A stretch of 64,000 nucleotides of DNA from Chrysaora quinquecirrha. Its lineage: Eukaryota; Cnidaria; Scyphozoa; Semaeostomeae; Pelagiidae. The DNA lies in contig JACTAT010000043.1 of the NCBI GenBank assembly GCA_014526335.1, positions 937,553-1,001,552 of the forward strand, given 5' to 3'. The position numbers were made by a program, and so were the translations under genes. How positions within the stretch are numbered: the stretch's first letter is position 1; each line of letters opens with the position of its first letter. The notes beneath the pieces are model-generated. The model did no database searches. It had not been told where the DNA came from and saw nothing but the letters and a program-made list of their open reading frames with translations. Below, piece by piece: positions 15,701-28,248 of this stretch.

Positions 15701-18700
15701 TGTACACGTTACACGTTAAGTGAGAGCGCTATCACAAATGATACAAGAAATTACAAGATGAATGTATACAAAACGCTTCGCTTATAAAACATTCCCCACT
15801 TCCAGTCCCAATAACCAATCGAATTGAAATGGGAAATGAAAACATAGGCTAAGGTTGATGATGTAAGTCATCCCAAGGCATTATATAATCTTGCGGCTGA
15901 AATTGTCAGTCATAGTTGCCATGAGAACGCTGAAACCTTTAGATCAGACCAGCTGTAAACGAAGATTAGCAGAAAAGCTACAAAACAATGGTTTTCAATC
16001 TAACAATATCCTCAATATCTTAGCAATGGATTTGCAAAAGTGAATCGAAAGCCAAAAACTTTAAGCAAAGGTATAATAACAAATGATATCGAATAGGAAA
16101 CCAACACCTTTCAAACGAAGGCATTTTGTCTCCGACCGACTTAAACAGTCTGAATTTATTACACCTTACCTCTTTTTTATCCGCTGAGAGCAACGCATAT
16201 TGTTTACTGGCCTCAGTTATTTCTTCTATGGTCTGAGGCACAGAGCCCAGTGTTTCCATGCCTTTGGTTAAGTATGAGTCAACTTTTGCAAAGTCATTTA
16301 CAATAGATCGTCGCAAAGTAATGACTAAGGCATCATATAATTTCTGAATCAAATCATCTATGGAGGTCTTCACTGCACTAGTCGATAAAACAATGCATCC
16401 CATTTTGAAGGACCTAAGGATCAATTTGGGGAATGCATTAGGTTTTAAGTATGGTGGTATCAAAATGCATTCAGCGACGGAAGTAAATCGAACCTAATCA
16501 ACTTGCAATAAATTATTATCGGGACCCACCACACAAACCTACTAGCTAAATAGATATAGAACACTTGATGGTTTAAAAAAAGGAAAGACTTGAAACAAGT
16601 GAAAGAAGAAGATCAGCAGTTAAGTACATTTTCCCTTTACTGTGAAGGTTCTTGGCTTTTCAAAGACCTCTGACGGACAGGAAGAATAGCTTTAGATTAG
16701 CAAAATTACAAAGTGTAAAGGGCAAAACCTAATTTTTCTTACACCGATGTTAAACTATTGATTATTTAGTGTTGATACCAATAGAGTTGTAAGATCCCGT
16801 GTTATTATTTTATCGTGATATCAGCTTTCGTTAATAAGACATGTTTTTCTTGGAACTTAGCGAAGAGCTGCTGAGTACACAATCTTGTTTCTGTCTTTAT
16901 GATAACAAACGCATTAATAACAGGGCAAATACTTGACCCTTGTTATAACGTATAGTTATTACTATGCTGTAGTTTCAACAAGACATAAAAGCTTTCTTTA
17001 GAAGTTTCTTAATTGTACTATAAGCTCCGATGCCAACTCTCATAACTGAATGTATCAAATAACTGAATATATATACTTACGAAGGCAACTTCTCAGCTTC
17101 CCTTCCTTTTACTTTCATCATTTTGAAATTCTTTTCCCATTCAGTTAAATTAGTCAGATGTGTCTCAGCAAGGCTTTCTACATCAACTGCTCCAATTGCA
17201 ACCCAATCTGTGAATTGTGATTTGGCAGCATCTAAACGCTCAAAGAGTTCTTCTCCTTTTAAGTACAAATCGTAAAATGCAGCTGAATTCTTTTCCACAA
17301 TCGCAGCGAAAATTGTGTTCTCATTTGTAACTCCTTTAAAATTTGCTGGTATTGAAAGGAATCTCCTTATCTCTCTGTAATACTTTGCTTTGATTTCTTC
17401 AAAAGGTGGTCGGAACTGAAGATGTTTCTGTCTGAAAATCATAAATGAGAAACACATTCTTAATAACAAATATTTGATATAATGACTTAGTGTACTAGTG
17501 GATACAGTATGATTTTATAATAAGATTAGATAAAGCCCAACACCCACCTAAAAACTAGTTCGACTTTGATTTCAGGTAGATTCTCAGTGAAAGTTTCTAA
17601 TCCAAGTTGATACTGATGTTCCAGAGCCTTATAAATTTGAACGTCAAGGTGCTGTTTCCAAGGTTTCATGTTCTCTTCTTTGAATCCCTATTTAAAAGAA
17701 TTCCAATTAGATTCCAAAAAAAGACCATTTGTATAATATAATACCATATATGCACAGATACTAACCTGCTGAACCAAACCATTAATTGACTGCCTAATTT
17801 CAAATAGTACTTCCTTCCACATTGTGGGACTTCGAATGAGATCTATGCACATAAGCTGTACAATCTGAAAACAAGTAGTTGAAAAATCTGCTTTTACAAA
17901 AGAATTACAATTCCAGATACCAATTTCTAACCATAATAAGAAAATACAACAGCAAGATACAAGAATAAATAATTCCCGACTAGAATACTCTCGAGAAGAA
18001 ATTAGATATCAAAAAATGAAATAATGATAGAAATCTGTTAATTACAAAAGCATCACAAACAGATAAAAACTTCTATGAAATGTTTCGGAATAACTTTTTG
18101 GATGGCTCTAGAAATTTTGAAGAAGCAACCAAACGAAATTCAATTGTTGGCAACAGATGGGGCGTAAGAAAAAACATTGCCTATGTTACTTTTAACCCTA
18201 TCTCACCGGATGGGGGCACATTGTGCCCCCTACCAAACTTTTGAGTTGTGCGTTCAAAATACAATCAGAAGCCTTCTGATATGCCTTAGTTTAAGTTTCT
18301 ACCTGTAAGGGTCTCAAAAATAAAAATTTCTTGGTTCTGTTTATAACTCTGTAGCCATGGGAACAAATTTTTCGTTTAGTGATTGACGTCAAAAATAGCA
18401 AATAACAACAGAAATTTAATATTTTCATTACCGCACACCAAAGTATTGTAATTAGCAGCACATTGATGTTTGGTGGAGTTTATTTGGAGATTATCTATCA
18501 GCCTAAATCTTTTGATTTTGATGTTCTTCAAAAATGATTACGTCATCACATGAAATCTGTTACATGACGTCATATCACCTATACATAGGTATTTTTAATT
18601 TTTTTGCATGCTAGTTTTGGACACTCTTTCTAGCATAATAGCTAAGATAAATAAGGGGGCACAATGCGGGGGCACAAATCCTTCTTCAGGTTGAGAATGT

Positions 18701-21700
18701 TCTGAAACGCCCAGGTGAGACAGGGTTAAATTGTTGTGTTAAGAACAAAATCAGCGGTATTCTTGTAGTGGGTTAAGCAGAATAGATTCTACGGTGTGTA
18801 AGGAGTTAGGGCTTTAACAAGAATACAAGTCGTTACATTTTCTCCCATTGTGATGTGCTTCTTCCTCAATCTTCGATTATCTGTTGACAATTTATTTGCA
18901 GCCGCTTGTAATCTTTTGATATATTTTTCTACTTCTGAAGGATTGTCCCATGTAACATTGACTTTTCCCTTTCCTTCTGATGCTCCATGTTTTGGGTTCT
19001 TAACCATTTTTTCAAATGTCAGCGCCGCATCCAGCATCATTGCTTGCTGAGAAGGTATCATTTGTTGATCAATTGTGTTGTAGAAATGTGCAACCTTAAT
19101 GAAAAATACAAAAGTTTGATTAAAGAGGTTCGACGTCTAGCTGCTTATAAGATGTACAATAGAACAAAGTCTCAATGGAAGCAGTCAACAATAATTTGTG
19201 TAAGATAATTAACTGTGTGATATTCTTTTAACAGATACGAATCTTTTGTTATAGCTAAGCATATTTTTTATTATTCATCCAATCTAGCTTTTAATAGATG
19301 CAGAATCCGAGAAAAGAATTGATGCATTTGAAATGAACTGAGGAAAATACTGCAGATACCAAATACTGCACACGAACAAATGGAAGTATGGAAAACAAAT
19401 AAGTGCACAAAAGTGAAAACTATTAAACTCCTCTTTCTGTTGTTAAGCAAAGAAAACTAAAATATTTGCCTTTTTTACACGCCATAACACCACAAACGAA
19501 CTTTATCTAGCACATGCAATAATGCACGGTCGAGTTATTGGAGAAAGAGCAAGAGACAGACCAAGGAAGAAAAGCTTGAGAATATTAGAGTCTGGACAAA
19601 TTTATTGACATATCAAGCTATGAGAACTGCACAAGATAGACAACTGTAGAGAGACCTGGTTGCTTCAAACAAAGTACACCTATAAGGCTGAGATGCAACG
19701 GACTATGCAGAAGATGTTGCTTTTGCGTGAGACAGTGAATTGTCTGCAACAAATGATAATGAACAGAATCATGCTAGAAGGTGCTATGGCGTCGTGGTGT
19801 AGAGTTCCGAGTCCTGCCGGTTAGCATCACAACCGTGTCGAGGTCTCGATTAGTTAAACTACTACTGAGATTCTAGCGACGGGCGCTAAAACACCAATTC
19901 AGCTTTAGCTACCTTCATCATACTGAAGATGCAAAATCAACATTCAAAACATAACAAAAAAAATTGCATGGCTTTATCGGAACACAAGAATACCACCAGT
20001 CTTTTCTGTATTCCTTAAAACATATGAATATACAGGACTATGAGCTAATGTAAGAATCAATAATCTCGTTGCACAAGGCCGCTTAGCGTAACGGGAGTAG
20101 AAAGAACAACAAGGAACAATATGTTCTTGTCTTAATTGCAATTCCTTACATTCAACCTACCTGTTTCAGAACAACAGCATGTTTGTAGAACTTTTGACCA
20201 GTATTGGCTGTGTGTTGTATTTTAGCTGGGATAACAAATGCCATGCCATTTAACTGACGGACTTCTCTGATAAGGGTTACGAGTCTTTCATCGAAATGAA
20301 CATTCAGCTTGCCATCCTCTTTACCAAGTTCCATCAAATTGCCACTAGTCTTTAGGCTGAGAAAAGTACATCAATACGTGAATATTTTATAAATCAACAA
20401 TTAGTATATTGAAGAAAGGAAGGTAACGTTTATTTTATTTCGTGACATTTTCACTTTTTCCAGATAGAGCGGAATAGTGATAATGTATAACTGAAATAAG
20501 AGACATAAACGTTAATGTATATAAGAAGTAGATAAAAAAGCGATTCTGCTTTTATTGCATTGAGTCAAAGATGGACACGGAGCGCTAAAACAGTATTATA
20601 TAAATTAAATATCGCGCAAAGCTGCGGATACAGTAGAAGCCAGGTGACCGTCATTGAAAAACTTTTCATTCTTGCACAGCTGCTGTCCTGAGTGTTTTTA
20701 CTTTGAAATTTTAAACACACAAGGGAGATGCATAAAAAAGCATAAATAGGTAGCACATATTCACAGACAGAAAATTTCTGAGGGAGAAATTTGGCAGATT
20801 TATTAAAAGTACTTTTAAAATTTTAAACCTGTCGTTTTCCTGAAATAGTCTATTGCTTCCTGTGTGTCTTAAGAAAATTCAGGGCCTGAGCTTCTTACAG
20901 AGTTGTTTCTTAAAGGTGGAACTTTGAAACTTTGAAACTTTTTTCTGTAAAACTCGTAGCTTTAGATATTTCTTTTGGTAGGTTAAGACTATTCTTTATG
21001 GTCCTAGTTATAGATAAGCTATGCATTACTTGGGTCATGTAAAAGACACATTCATTTTTTTATATTGCCTGTAGTAGTAGGCTGCTGTATTTGGCAAATA
21101 ATATGAATGGATGAATGAATGTTAAGTCACAAGAAAGTTCATTACCATAGTGGATTTTGTGGATCTTCTATGGCTTCTGATATTTCCTTGACCCAACTTT
21201 CGTATTGTTCTTTTATAAAAGCGTCGATTTCCTCTTTTAAATTTGAAGCGTTTTCTTGAAATTTTCTAAAATTCATTAGATCATTCAGCAGCTCCTCCGC
21301 TACAAGCAATGTCGATTTTACCTGTAAGGGACAAATGGATATGGAACTTTATAAGAATATCTAATCCAAAGCGATGTATCTTATTCGGCAAATTTATGGT
21401 TTTGCTTGATAGTTTAATTGAAAGAGCAACAAAATTCCGTGATGTATTCGTCACTGTACGTCCAGTGCGATCATTTAATTACCTTGATTAATTTACAGCA
21501 CAAACAAAACAGAGAACAGGCCCTAGTCAAAAACTCCAACACTGATTATTATTTGAAAATTGTTTGCAAAGAAAATGCCTTTCAGTAACGTTTTTGCTTT
21601 TAAACTTCTTCAAAACATCGAGCAACAAATTTAGCCTGTTTTGCTTGTCAAGCAATGTTTTGCGACTCAGCGTTCGAACACTGTTTGAAAAGCGAATTCC

Positions 21701-24700
21701 AAATGCTTGACAATGTCTGATCTTTCGGGCAGGGCATAGGGAATGGGCCCAGAGACAGCTAGTCATAAAAGCGGCTTCGTTAACTTTGTTATGTTTCATT
21801 ATGATTAAACAAATGTTTTTGATGATTGATGATCATGAAATATTGGGCAATACATTTAATCTACCTATAAGTCATTATGTTTGTTCGAACATGACTCTTA
21901 AACAATACAAAATATACCACACCAAATTTGCATGATTCTGAAACAGCGAGAAATAGACGAAACAAATAGAATTTGTAATCTTATAAAATTGAAAAAAGTA
22001 AAATGGAACAAATTTGAAAATTTCTAGTGGTCTATCAAAAAATGATAGAGAACTAACTACATGGGGGAAACATTTGCCAAGTTTTTGAGCAATAAATGCT
22101 GGCAAAATTCGTTGTTTTGTCAATTCACAACAGCATAAAACTTCTATTAAAATTCGTCAGACTAAAAATTTGGAAATAAGATGTTTTAATATAGATTTGC
22201 TAAATTTTGCTCATCACTTCCCGGAATGATGTCAAGAATGGACAACATGTGGGTGACATTGCAACATTGATTCCAACTCACATAAACTGTAGTCAGCATA
22301 TGTGGCAAACAGTGTCGCATACATGTTTCCAATACATGTTGACTAATGTTGAATGGCCTTTACCTTTCCTTGCAATTGCCTTGCCCATATTATGTTGTTA
22401 ACAATTGGAGGAAGATCTCGTCCTTTTGGTGGCTGTTTAGCATCCACTGTGTTCTGACCAGATTTGTCAAAGAAGTCTTCTTTCATGCTTTTAATATATT
22501 CCAGAAGTCGGCCAAGTAACGTCTCTCTGGGAAATTAGATCAAATTTCTTAGCCTGCTTTGTCTGAAAATATTAATCATTTAGGGCGTAATCGTTTGGTA
22601 AGTTGAAGTCTCAGAAATATTTTTAAATCGGTAGCGTTGGTAGAGTTCGAAGTGAAAAATCCCAAAAGAATGGAATTTGGAACTTGGAATCATCTACGAA
22701 GCAACGGAAACTGCTGTCATTGATGTCAGATATAGCTTGGTGGAAAGCGAATAAAGCCTAGTTCACACTGCAGCGATTAACCTATCCGCATTTAGGTGAT
22801 GTAACACCGGAAATAATTACTGTAAAAGTTCAGATGTTCTGATTCAGCAAATATCATAAATGCATAAGTTCGACATCAATGGAAATCATTGAGAGTTACT
22901 TTGAAGATTTTCTTTCTTCTGGTGTACATTTTCATTCAAAGCAAGAAGACGAAAAGGGGAACGAAAATAGGATTCTGGGTTCGTGAACTTTTCAAAAATC
23001 AAAAATATTCTCCCCCTCTGAAACATTTCTCATAATTTTCTTGCGCGTGCACAATATGCGCATAATTTCTCAAGTTAGACGATTTGAAATAGCATTCAAA
23101 ATATTTAAAAACAAGCCAAAACGAAACAAATCTTTCCAAATTCCTTTAAATTTTGAACTTTTTGCGGTTCACACTAGTTTGCGCTAGAGCGATTATTTTT
23201 ATCGCTGAAGTGTGAAACAGGTTTAAAAAGTGAAAAGTAAGGATTCTTGCAAACTACTTGCTCAAAGAGCAGAAGAAATCAAACTTCTTGCAATTGTACC
23301 TTTCTTCGAATTGCCAAAAAAGAATATGTACAACGTCTCTCGGAAGTTACCAGGGTTGGAAATGGAAATGGTTTGAGGCGAAGTTTGCCGCTTTTGGTAG
23401 AGTGGCTTCAACAGAAAACAATTCTGACTCCTGCAAAATCTACGGTTTTCTGAACATGTACAAAAGAATACGCCTTAACATCATATATACATACATGCCA
23501 CTTGCGGAAAAATCTATCCTTGTGTTCGACATTTGTTAAATATATACAAATATGTACGGTGCTGAAGAAGGCTCACCAGAGTCGAAACACAAAAGTCAAA
23601 CGGAGGAGAGTCTTGGGCTGTATGTTTTGAAGATTTACTCGGCGATTTCATTGAGCTCTATAGCTCAGTTGAAACGCCGTTTGCAATTTCAAAACTAACA
23701 TTCATAGCATACAACAGTAGCATTGTAAAATATGACTTGAAGACTATTAATGGGCAAATATTTGCAACTATCTGTGTTTTTCTTGGAATTGTCTATGTTC
23801 TTTACAACCCCGTTGTTTCCTAATTTCGTACACCTAACAGCAAATGGCTTGGTCTCATTATCATATTTCAATATCATAAAAGAGTTACGGGATCAAAGAG
23901 GAGAACAAGTTAGTTACCTTTCGGGATGAAGTCCCTTTTTAATATTTGGTCTTTTATTACTTCTTTGAATTTTTCAAATTCTTTAAGTAGCTACAAAAGA
24001 ATCATCACGCATCTTGATTTTGCAAAATTCGATCTTGATTACGAGCAGACCCGCTGTAAATCCCGTTGAAACGTTTTAGCCTGAGTAGATGCTGGTTAAT
24101 AAAAATCATGTTAGAATAAGATGTTTCCTGAACAGTGAACGGACAGGGGAGAGGAAGTGGTAGATGATACATGAATGGGATAACTGCAACAATACTAGCC
24201 GTTATGCCTCGTGTGCCGACGTTCAAATGTCTTTATGGCAATTATTCTATACAAAACTTTAGGTTTTGTACAAACTCAAGCTTGAATTTCATTTGTACAT
24301 TTGCTAGGCAAAAGTATTATTACGGCTTGTTCCAGATGAACTCGAACAACGGCAATCCTAAGACAATATGTTAACATAGTCATGATTTTCAGAATTTTCA
24401 TAACGTAAACTTGAAGCGGGAAATATTCGTTACTTCATTGGTTTTCAGTTAAAAACAAAATTGAAGTGTTAAGAAATACTTTTTAGGAAAAAAACAGAAT
24501 AGAGAAGGTCAACAGGCAGTGTCGATCAAAACTTTGTTGGGTTATGTTAGGCGACCCCCTGTTCTTCCCCCCGAATGCTTCCGCTTGTTTACACTAGGTA
24601 TACATTAGGTTCCTCTCCCATTTCCCTCATTCTCGGATAGTCGTTGTTTGAAGGTTTATAGTCCGGTTAATCCGAATATAGTAACTTACAACTTTGCGAA

Positions 24701-27700
24701 AATTACAGCAGTTGTTGTCCAATAAAACAAACGAATTAAGATCATAACAAACAGTCGGTTTAAATAAAACTCAAGAAGGTTTTTCTGCAGATATTTTTCA
24801 ACGTTCATTATCTAATCTACTCTAGTCTAGCTATACAGTACAGAACTCTATACGGGTACAACGTAATAGTGGTTAAAAGGTTAGTAATGTTTGTTGAAAA
24901 GAAAAGCAAAAATACTAGAGAAAATGTGTTGATTATAAGTGCAAATTTGCTATGCATATTTAGATTGAAATTTCATTGAAACTAGCATCAAAGCAAATTA
25001 TAGACCATCGCTATTTGTGTGCTACTTTAGCATGAAACTAGTACTCACAGGAAAACAGATGTAAATGCTGTCAATAAAAATATAATAAACAAATAAATAC
25101 CATAAATGGGGACAAATCAAGCTCTCTGAATCTTTGGCGCAATTTTCCCGATACTTTGTCTTCAGTCGGTTGGATAGCTTTTTCAAATTGAGCAACAGCT
25201 TCCCGCCATTGTGGTTCAGTGAATGGATTGTATAGCAGTGGATCCAAAGCAGAAAAAGAAGAGAATGCTTCTGAAAGGTGCAAGGTTCGATTCTCTGTTT
25301 TCGACATCAACGAACTGAGTTGCTCATGCGTTGATCTGATCAATAATACCTACACGAAAAAACTAAATAAGCAAAGGCTGTGAAAGAAAGAATTTCATTC
25401 CAACATTCCCGTTTCACTTATCTTGGTACAGTCTCTAGATGGGAAGAAGTTTATATTAGCTACAGGAGACATTAGGAAAATTTGAAACATGATGCAACAG
25501 CATTAAACAAATGTTCGTCTTCAGAGTAGAAAAAGTTCGAAAATGGCCGAAAAAGTTGGTTGCCGTAGAATATCGAGTAGAATATAAGCAGGATTTCGGA
25601 TCGATATTAGTCAATCAGGGAAGTGCGCTCAGGGCAAAATAAACAATAAGATGAAATGAACAATACTAGGAACAACTGACGATTTGGAACAAAAAACGAA
25701 CTTTCTTTGTCTCGCAAAAAGAACCATTTTTTGCGTCAGTGTAGATAGACTTTAAAACCTTCTTACACTGCAGATAATACGGAATAAAGTACCAATATTA
25801 TTCAATGTTAATCTGGCTCGTCAAGCATATCTCTCATAGAAGAAGAGTTAATTTTGCCTTGGTTTTGCGTTTTGAGGTGCAAGGTGGTTGTTCTATTTAG
25901 TTTGTCACATTTGGATAGATATCGGGTGAAACGTGTCAGCACCCGTCACCTATAGACCCTGTATACCTCGCTAATTTCTATATACAAGGCGAGATTCTCA
26001 GACCATCAGATCATTGTTTAAAACAAGCAGATCCAAACCACGAAACTCAGTACTCCGAGGTCGTCATTTCGACAAAAATAACATGTACATAAAAAATTGG
26101 TGATGCGCTCAATAATGAAAACAATTGTGAGACAATGTTGAAACGCTTGACAAATCGGCTTAGGTCAGAAGCCACAGAAATGCTACAATATTAGCTTTAG
26201 AATGGAGTTTCGAACAAAGAGATTTATGATAAGATACAGGCTATATAATGTTCTGTTTTGATGTTTTTTATATTTAGATGAGACTGTGTTGGTTTGCACT
26301 TTTGCTATGCAGTGTAGTAAGGTCAGCTTGGTTGTTCTTCTTTCTCTGAAGAGGCACTGTAACAGCAAATAGATGGAGTGTCTATGGGTAGCCCTTTTGA
26401 CCTGATTTCGCTGTTGTTTTCTGTGAAAATTCTATGAAAAAGTACTTTTTGACATATGAAAACCTACTTTCTATTTTGGAAAAGTTGGTATATACTACTT
26501 TAGTCATTTTCCAAGGAGCCTGACTTTGATCGTCCTCTCACAAATATTTAGGATATCAGAATACAACCTTTAGTGGGCTTTGCAAACACTGGGATTCCTT
26601 ATATCCAAAACAAAAAAACATTATAATCAAATTCTGGGTGAATAATTTTGCACTTGTCCAGGAGGCATCTGAAATCCCTGGCACAAACTGCCTCAGAAGA
26701 TACATGTAACCTACCTCAGCAAGCCTCTTCCTAAACATAATTAATTTTTCAGGCTTGAAACCTTCTCCTCTCCATGGGTGAAGTTGATAATTCCTCCAGA
26801 ACTGAATGGTCAAAGCACTGCATACTTGCACCCACTTTTCACAGACTTGTATTGAATTTTGCACATTCTCCTTAACAGTTGCATAACTTTCTTTCCAAAC
26901 ATCACTATTTTTCAGCAGCTTATGTAATGCCCTTCCAAATGCAGATGATGTGATCTCAAGGAAATGGCTCATTCGTTCCTGTGGGTATGCATCATGATCA
27001 TCTTGCTTCCATAACTCATCAAGGTTTTCCTGGACAACTTCTATCAGTTCAAAAAACTCAGGAAAATCCAGTGATGAGAGCTTGCTAAAACTGTTGCACA
27101 TATTACCTATAAATTAATAAAAAGAATGCTTCAGCATAAAAATGCACTTAAGATGAAAATTTCGAAAATCACAGTAGATTTAAACCATTGGTGTAATCTT
27201 CCATTGAGAGGAATTTACGTAAAGAAAACCCCCAGCAGAGCCCATTACAGAAAACCTTTAGATGTACTCAATGCTGCTTTACATAACCGGTTTCCCAATA
27301 ATTCTGTCATCCTGGAATATCACCATAGTTTCTCACTGCAAAAAACTTTTATATATTTTATTGATGGCAGCACTGGTTTACTAATGCTTCATTTGAGTGA
27401 GTAAGCATCCAATGCTAATCTATTTATGAAGTTTGTTTTGGAGTTTTTAGAAAGACAAACCTCTCAACAGTTTATTTTAATAAGAATAAAGAAATATTTA
27501 AAGAGGTACTAAAAACAGAGACACTAGAATGAATATTTTAAACTTATATTTCACCCTGACATTCAGGCTCATAGAATATGATAAGAATTTGGCAATTCAA
27601 GCACTCAACAAAACACAATATGATAAAGTATTTACCTCTTTTGAAAATATTAAGGAAAAAAGCTGCACGTTTTCTTGAAGAGGAACTTGACTTTGAGATA

Positions 27701-28248
27701 TCAGTCCAGAACTGAAATTCATCCTCAGGGGAAAAGATTGTCCCAAGACTGTTCTCATCAGCTGAACCATCATTGATCTTAGATAGCTTGACACCATTCT
27801 TCCTCAGATAATGACCAAGCCCAGTTTCAAGCTCTTTGATCAAACCTCCAAGTTTATCATCAACATCAAGCTGTGAATTCTTATCTTTCAAAATACTTGG
27901 CACAAAAACATTATGCAATGTATGGTACAAAGTTGTAACTGGAGATTTAGATAAAGAAGAAACATAGATATTTGACTGAATGTTTTCTGCTGTTACAGCT
28001 GTTGGTGATGCTTTGTAAAATACCAGACAAAGGCTGTGTGAAGGTTCGCTTTCTAGAAAATTTGAGAAAACCAGCTTCTTACTGCCATTTGATACGATAA
28101 GAAATGTAGTAAGTACTGAACAGTTGCCATCATCTAAGAATGCATTGAGGCAGGTGTGATCGTTTGCATCAATATTTTGCTTATCAATGCCAAAAAAGTT
28201 TGCAGATGCCGTGAGAACAAAATCTTTCCTTGGGTCAGCTGAAGGCAT
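446..28248 (-). CDS. DYNC2H1: Cytoplasmic dynein 2 heavy chain 1 (IFT dynein), 5' half
   Basis: This is the motor heavy chain that drives retrograde intraflagellar transport in cilia. I joined 31 coding exons by homology to animal DYNC2H1 and GT-AG sites. In transcription order they are 28248-27636, 27106-26715, 25349-25101, 23990-23918, 22524-22364, 21321-21146, 20356-20161, 19094-18837, 17864-17766, 17687-17548, 17431-17081, 16377-16170, 15498-15349, 14877-14675, 14586-14431, 13639-13528, 13036-12866, 12481-12323, 11506-11283, 10121-9989, 9411-9181, 8259-8146, 7144-6853, 6329-6091, 4970-4788, 3833-3610, 3404-3295, 2961-2753, 2270-2094, 1421-1126 and 728-446. The phases agree throughout and give 2,194 codons, about half of a full-length (~4,300 aa) chain. 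Residues 1-1620 are tail and linker, then come AAA1 (P-loop GPAGTGKT, ~1672) and AAA2 (P-loop GPSGSGKST, ~1963). AAA3-6, the stalk and the microtubule-binding domain lie beyond the left edge. No exon is disrupted. The 22524 acceptor (second AG of CAGAG) and the 18837 donor (AAT|GTAACG) are the weakest boundaries. Confidence 0.97.
1126..1421 (-). CDS. DYNC2H1: DYNC2H1 exon 30: AAA2 Walker B
   Basis: The exon starts [18 protein letters not shown] and carries [20 protein letters not shown], the AAA2 Walker B strand. [20 protein letters not shown] follows. This is one of the best conserved stretches between this gene and human DYNC2H1. Confidence 0.96.
2094..2270 (-). CDS. DYNC2H1: DYNC2H1 exon 29: AAA2 P-loop
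   Basis: It encodes [20 protein letters not shown], the AAA2 nucleotide-binding P-loop, then [13 protein letters not shown]. In dynein-2, AAA2 is thought to bind rather than hydrolyse ATP. Exon length is 59 codons, phase 0 at both ends. Confidence 0.96.
2292..2504. mobile_element. MITE with long terminal inverted repeats, DYNC2H1 intron 28
   Basis: A 213-bp element with inverted ends of about 45 bp. The left end reads ACTACGTTAACACGATGCCG and the right end in reverse reads ACTACGTTCACACAATGCCG, each continuing through GCACAATTTGAAAAC. There is no coding capacity. Confidence 0.85.
3610..3833 (-). CDS. DYNC2H1: DYNC2H1 exon 26: AAA1 sensor region
   Basis: It encodes [19 protein letters not shown] followed by [16 protein letters not shown], the AAA1 sensor-1 strand and the following conserved loop of dynein-2. 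The exon ends in phase 2 at CAAG|GTAAAT and continues into exon 27 (3404-3295). Confidence 0.95.
4788..4970 (-). CDS. DYNC2H1: DYNC2H1 exon 25: AAA1 Walker B
   Basis: The exon reads [20 protein letters not shown] and then [20 protein letters not shown]. The FDEFNR core is the AAA1 Walker B motif, with the catalytic Asp-Glu at about residues 1724-1725. It is typical of dynein heavy chains and intact. Confidence 0.96.
5371..5598. mobile_element. TTGGCCAAAC-bearing foldback-like element, DYNC2H1 intron 24
   Basis: The segment has AAGGCCTTGGCCAAACGATC at its left and CTTGGCCAAACGGTAAG at its right, with several CAAACGTTGTTTG/AACATTGTTT pieces inside. It resembles the stretch at 45.13-45.40 kb. 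Exact ends are uncertain. Confidence 0.45.
5701..6106. repeat. Diverged tandem duplication spanning a DYNC2H1 splice donor
   Basis: Two imperfect direct copies, about 5701-5900 and 5904-6106, share GTTAATTAACTAAA near one end and GAAATCAGTTAAGCAGTATA followed by CCTCATCACAA at the other. The second copy contains the true end of exon 24. The first copy therefore holds a duplicate of the last exon bases plus the GAG|GTATAC donor, 210 bp deeper in the intron. Confidence 0.85.
6091..6329 (-). CDS. DYNC2H1: DYNC2H1 exon 24: AAA1 Walker A
   Basis: This exon carries the AAA1 P-loop [16 protein letters not shown], the main ATP-hydrolysis site of dynein, preceded by the dynein-2 signature [20 protein letters not shown]. 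It ends in VFNCDE at donor GAG|GTATAC. A second copy of that exon end and donor lies about 210 bp downstream in the intron, described separately. Confidence 0.96.
7763..8038 (+). mobile_element. 3' end of a 5'-truncated non-LTR retrotransposon
   Basis: A plus-strand frame at 7763-7870 reads [20 protein letters not shown] then [10 protein letters not shown] and stops. That is the typical C-terminal end of a CR1/L2-type LINE reverse transcriptase ORF (a W-N-x-(I/L)-P ... FK-K-L pattern). A short 3' UTR, an AATAAA-like signal (~8003) and an ATCT microsatellite tail (~8015-8038) follow. It is a truncated, inactive copy in a DYNC2H1 intron. Confidence 0.75.
9735..9850 (-). mobile_element. SINE fragment, family 1, copy A
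   Basis: Read on the minus strand it contains CTACTGAGATCCTAGCGACT followed by GGCGCTAAATACACC. The same block recurs near 19.85 kb and 47.8 kb, showing a dispersed family. It lies in a DYNC2H1 intron. Confidence 0.6.
18192..18729. mobile_element. piggyBac-type MITE with TTAA target duplication
   Basis: A 538-bp element starts TTAACCCTATCTCACC and ends GGTGAGACAGGGTTAA. This gives 12-bp inverted ends (one mismatch) flanked on both sides by TTAA, the target-site hallmark of piggyBac transposons. It has no transposase and holds subterminal GGGGGCACA motifs near both ends. It lies between DYNC2H1 exons 8 and 9. Confidence 0.85.
19789..19935 (+). mobile_element. tRNA-derived SINE, family 1, copy B
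   Basis: The head GGCGTCGTGGTGTAGAG ... TCGAGGTCTCGATTAG resembles degraded pol III A and B boxes. The body holds CTACTGAGATTCTAGCGACG and GGCGCTAAAACACC, shared with the copies at 9.8 kb (reverse) and 47.8 kb. Confidence 0.6.
21533..21765. repeat. Short interspersed foldback-like sequence, DYNC2H1 intron 5
   Basis: The segment starts near CAGGCCCTAGTCAAA and ends near ATAGGGAATGGGCCC. It carries internal CAAACAATTTTC/ACTGTTTGAAAA-type complementary pieces resembling the elements near 5.4 kb and 45.3 kb. The inverted ends are weak. Confidence 0.4.
22756..23222. mobile_element. MITE with GTTCACAC-type inverted ends, DYNC2H1 intron 4
   Basis: The left end reads CCTAGTTCACACTGCAGCGA. The right end in reverse reads CCTGTTTCACACTTCAGCGA. 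The 467-bp element has no coding capacity, and its right portion can also fold on itself (GAGCGATTATTTTTATCGCT). Confidence 0.8.
27636..28248 (-). CDS. DYNC2H1: DYNC2H1 first coding exon
   Basis: The start codon at 28248 begins [10 protein letters not shown], which aligns with the N-terminus of human DYNC2H1. Further on, LNAFLDDGN and [10 protein letters not shown] match conserved tail motifs. A strong acceptor (T-tract then CAG) lies 20 bp upstream of the ATG, so this exon begins at 28267 and a non-coding 5' exon must exist further right. I could not place that exon. The donor is AAAAGAG|GTAAAT. Confidence 0.93.
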
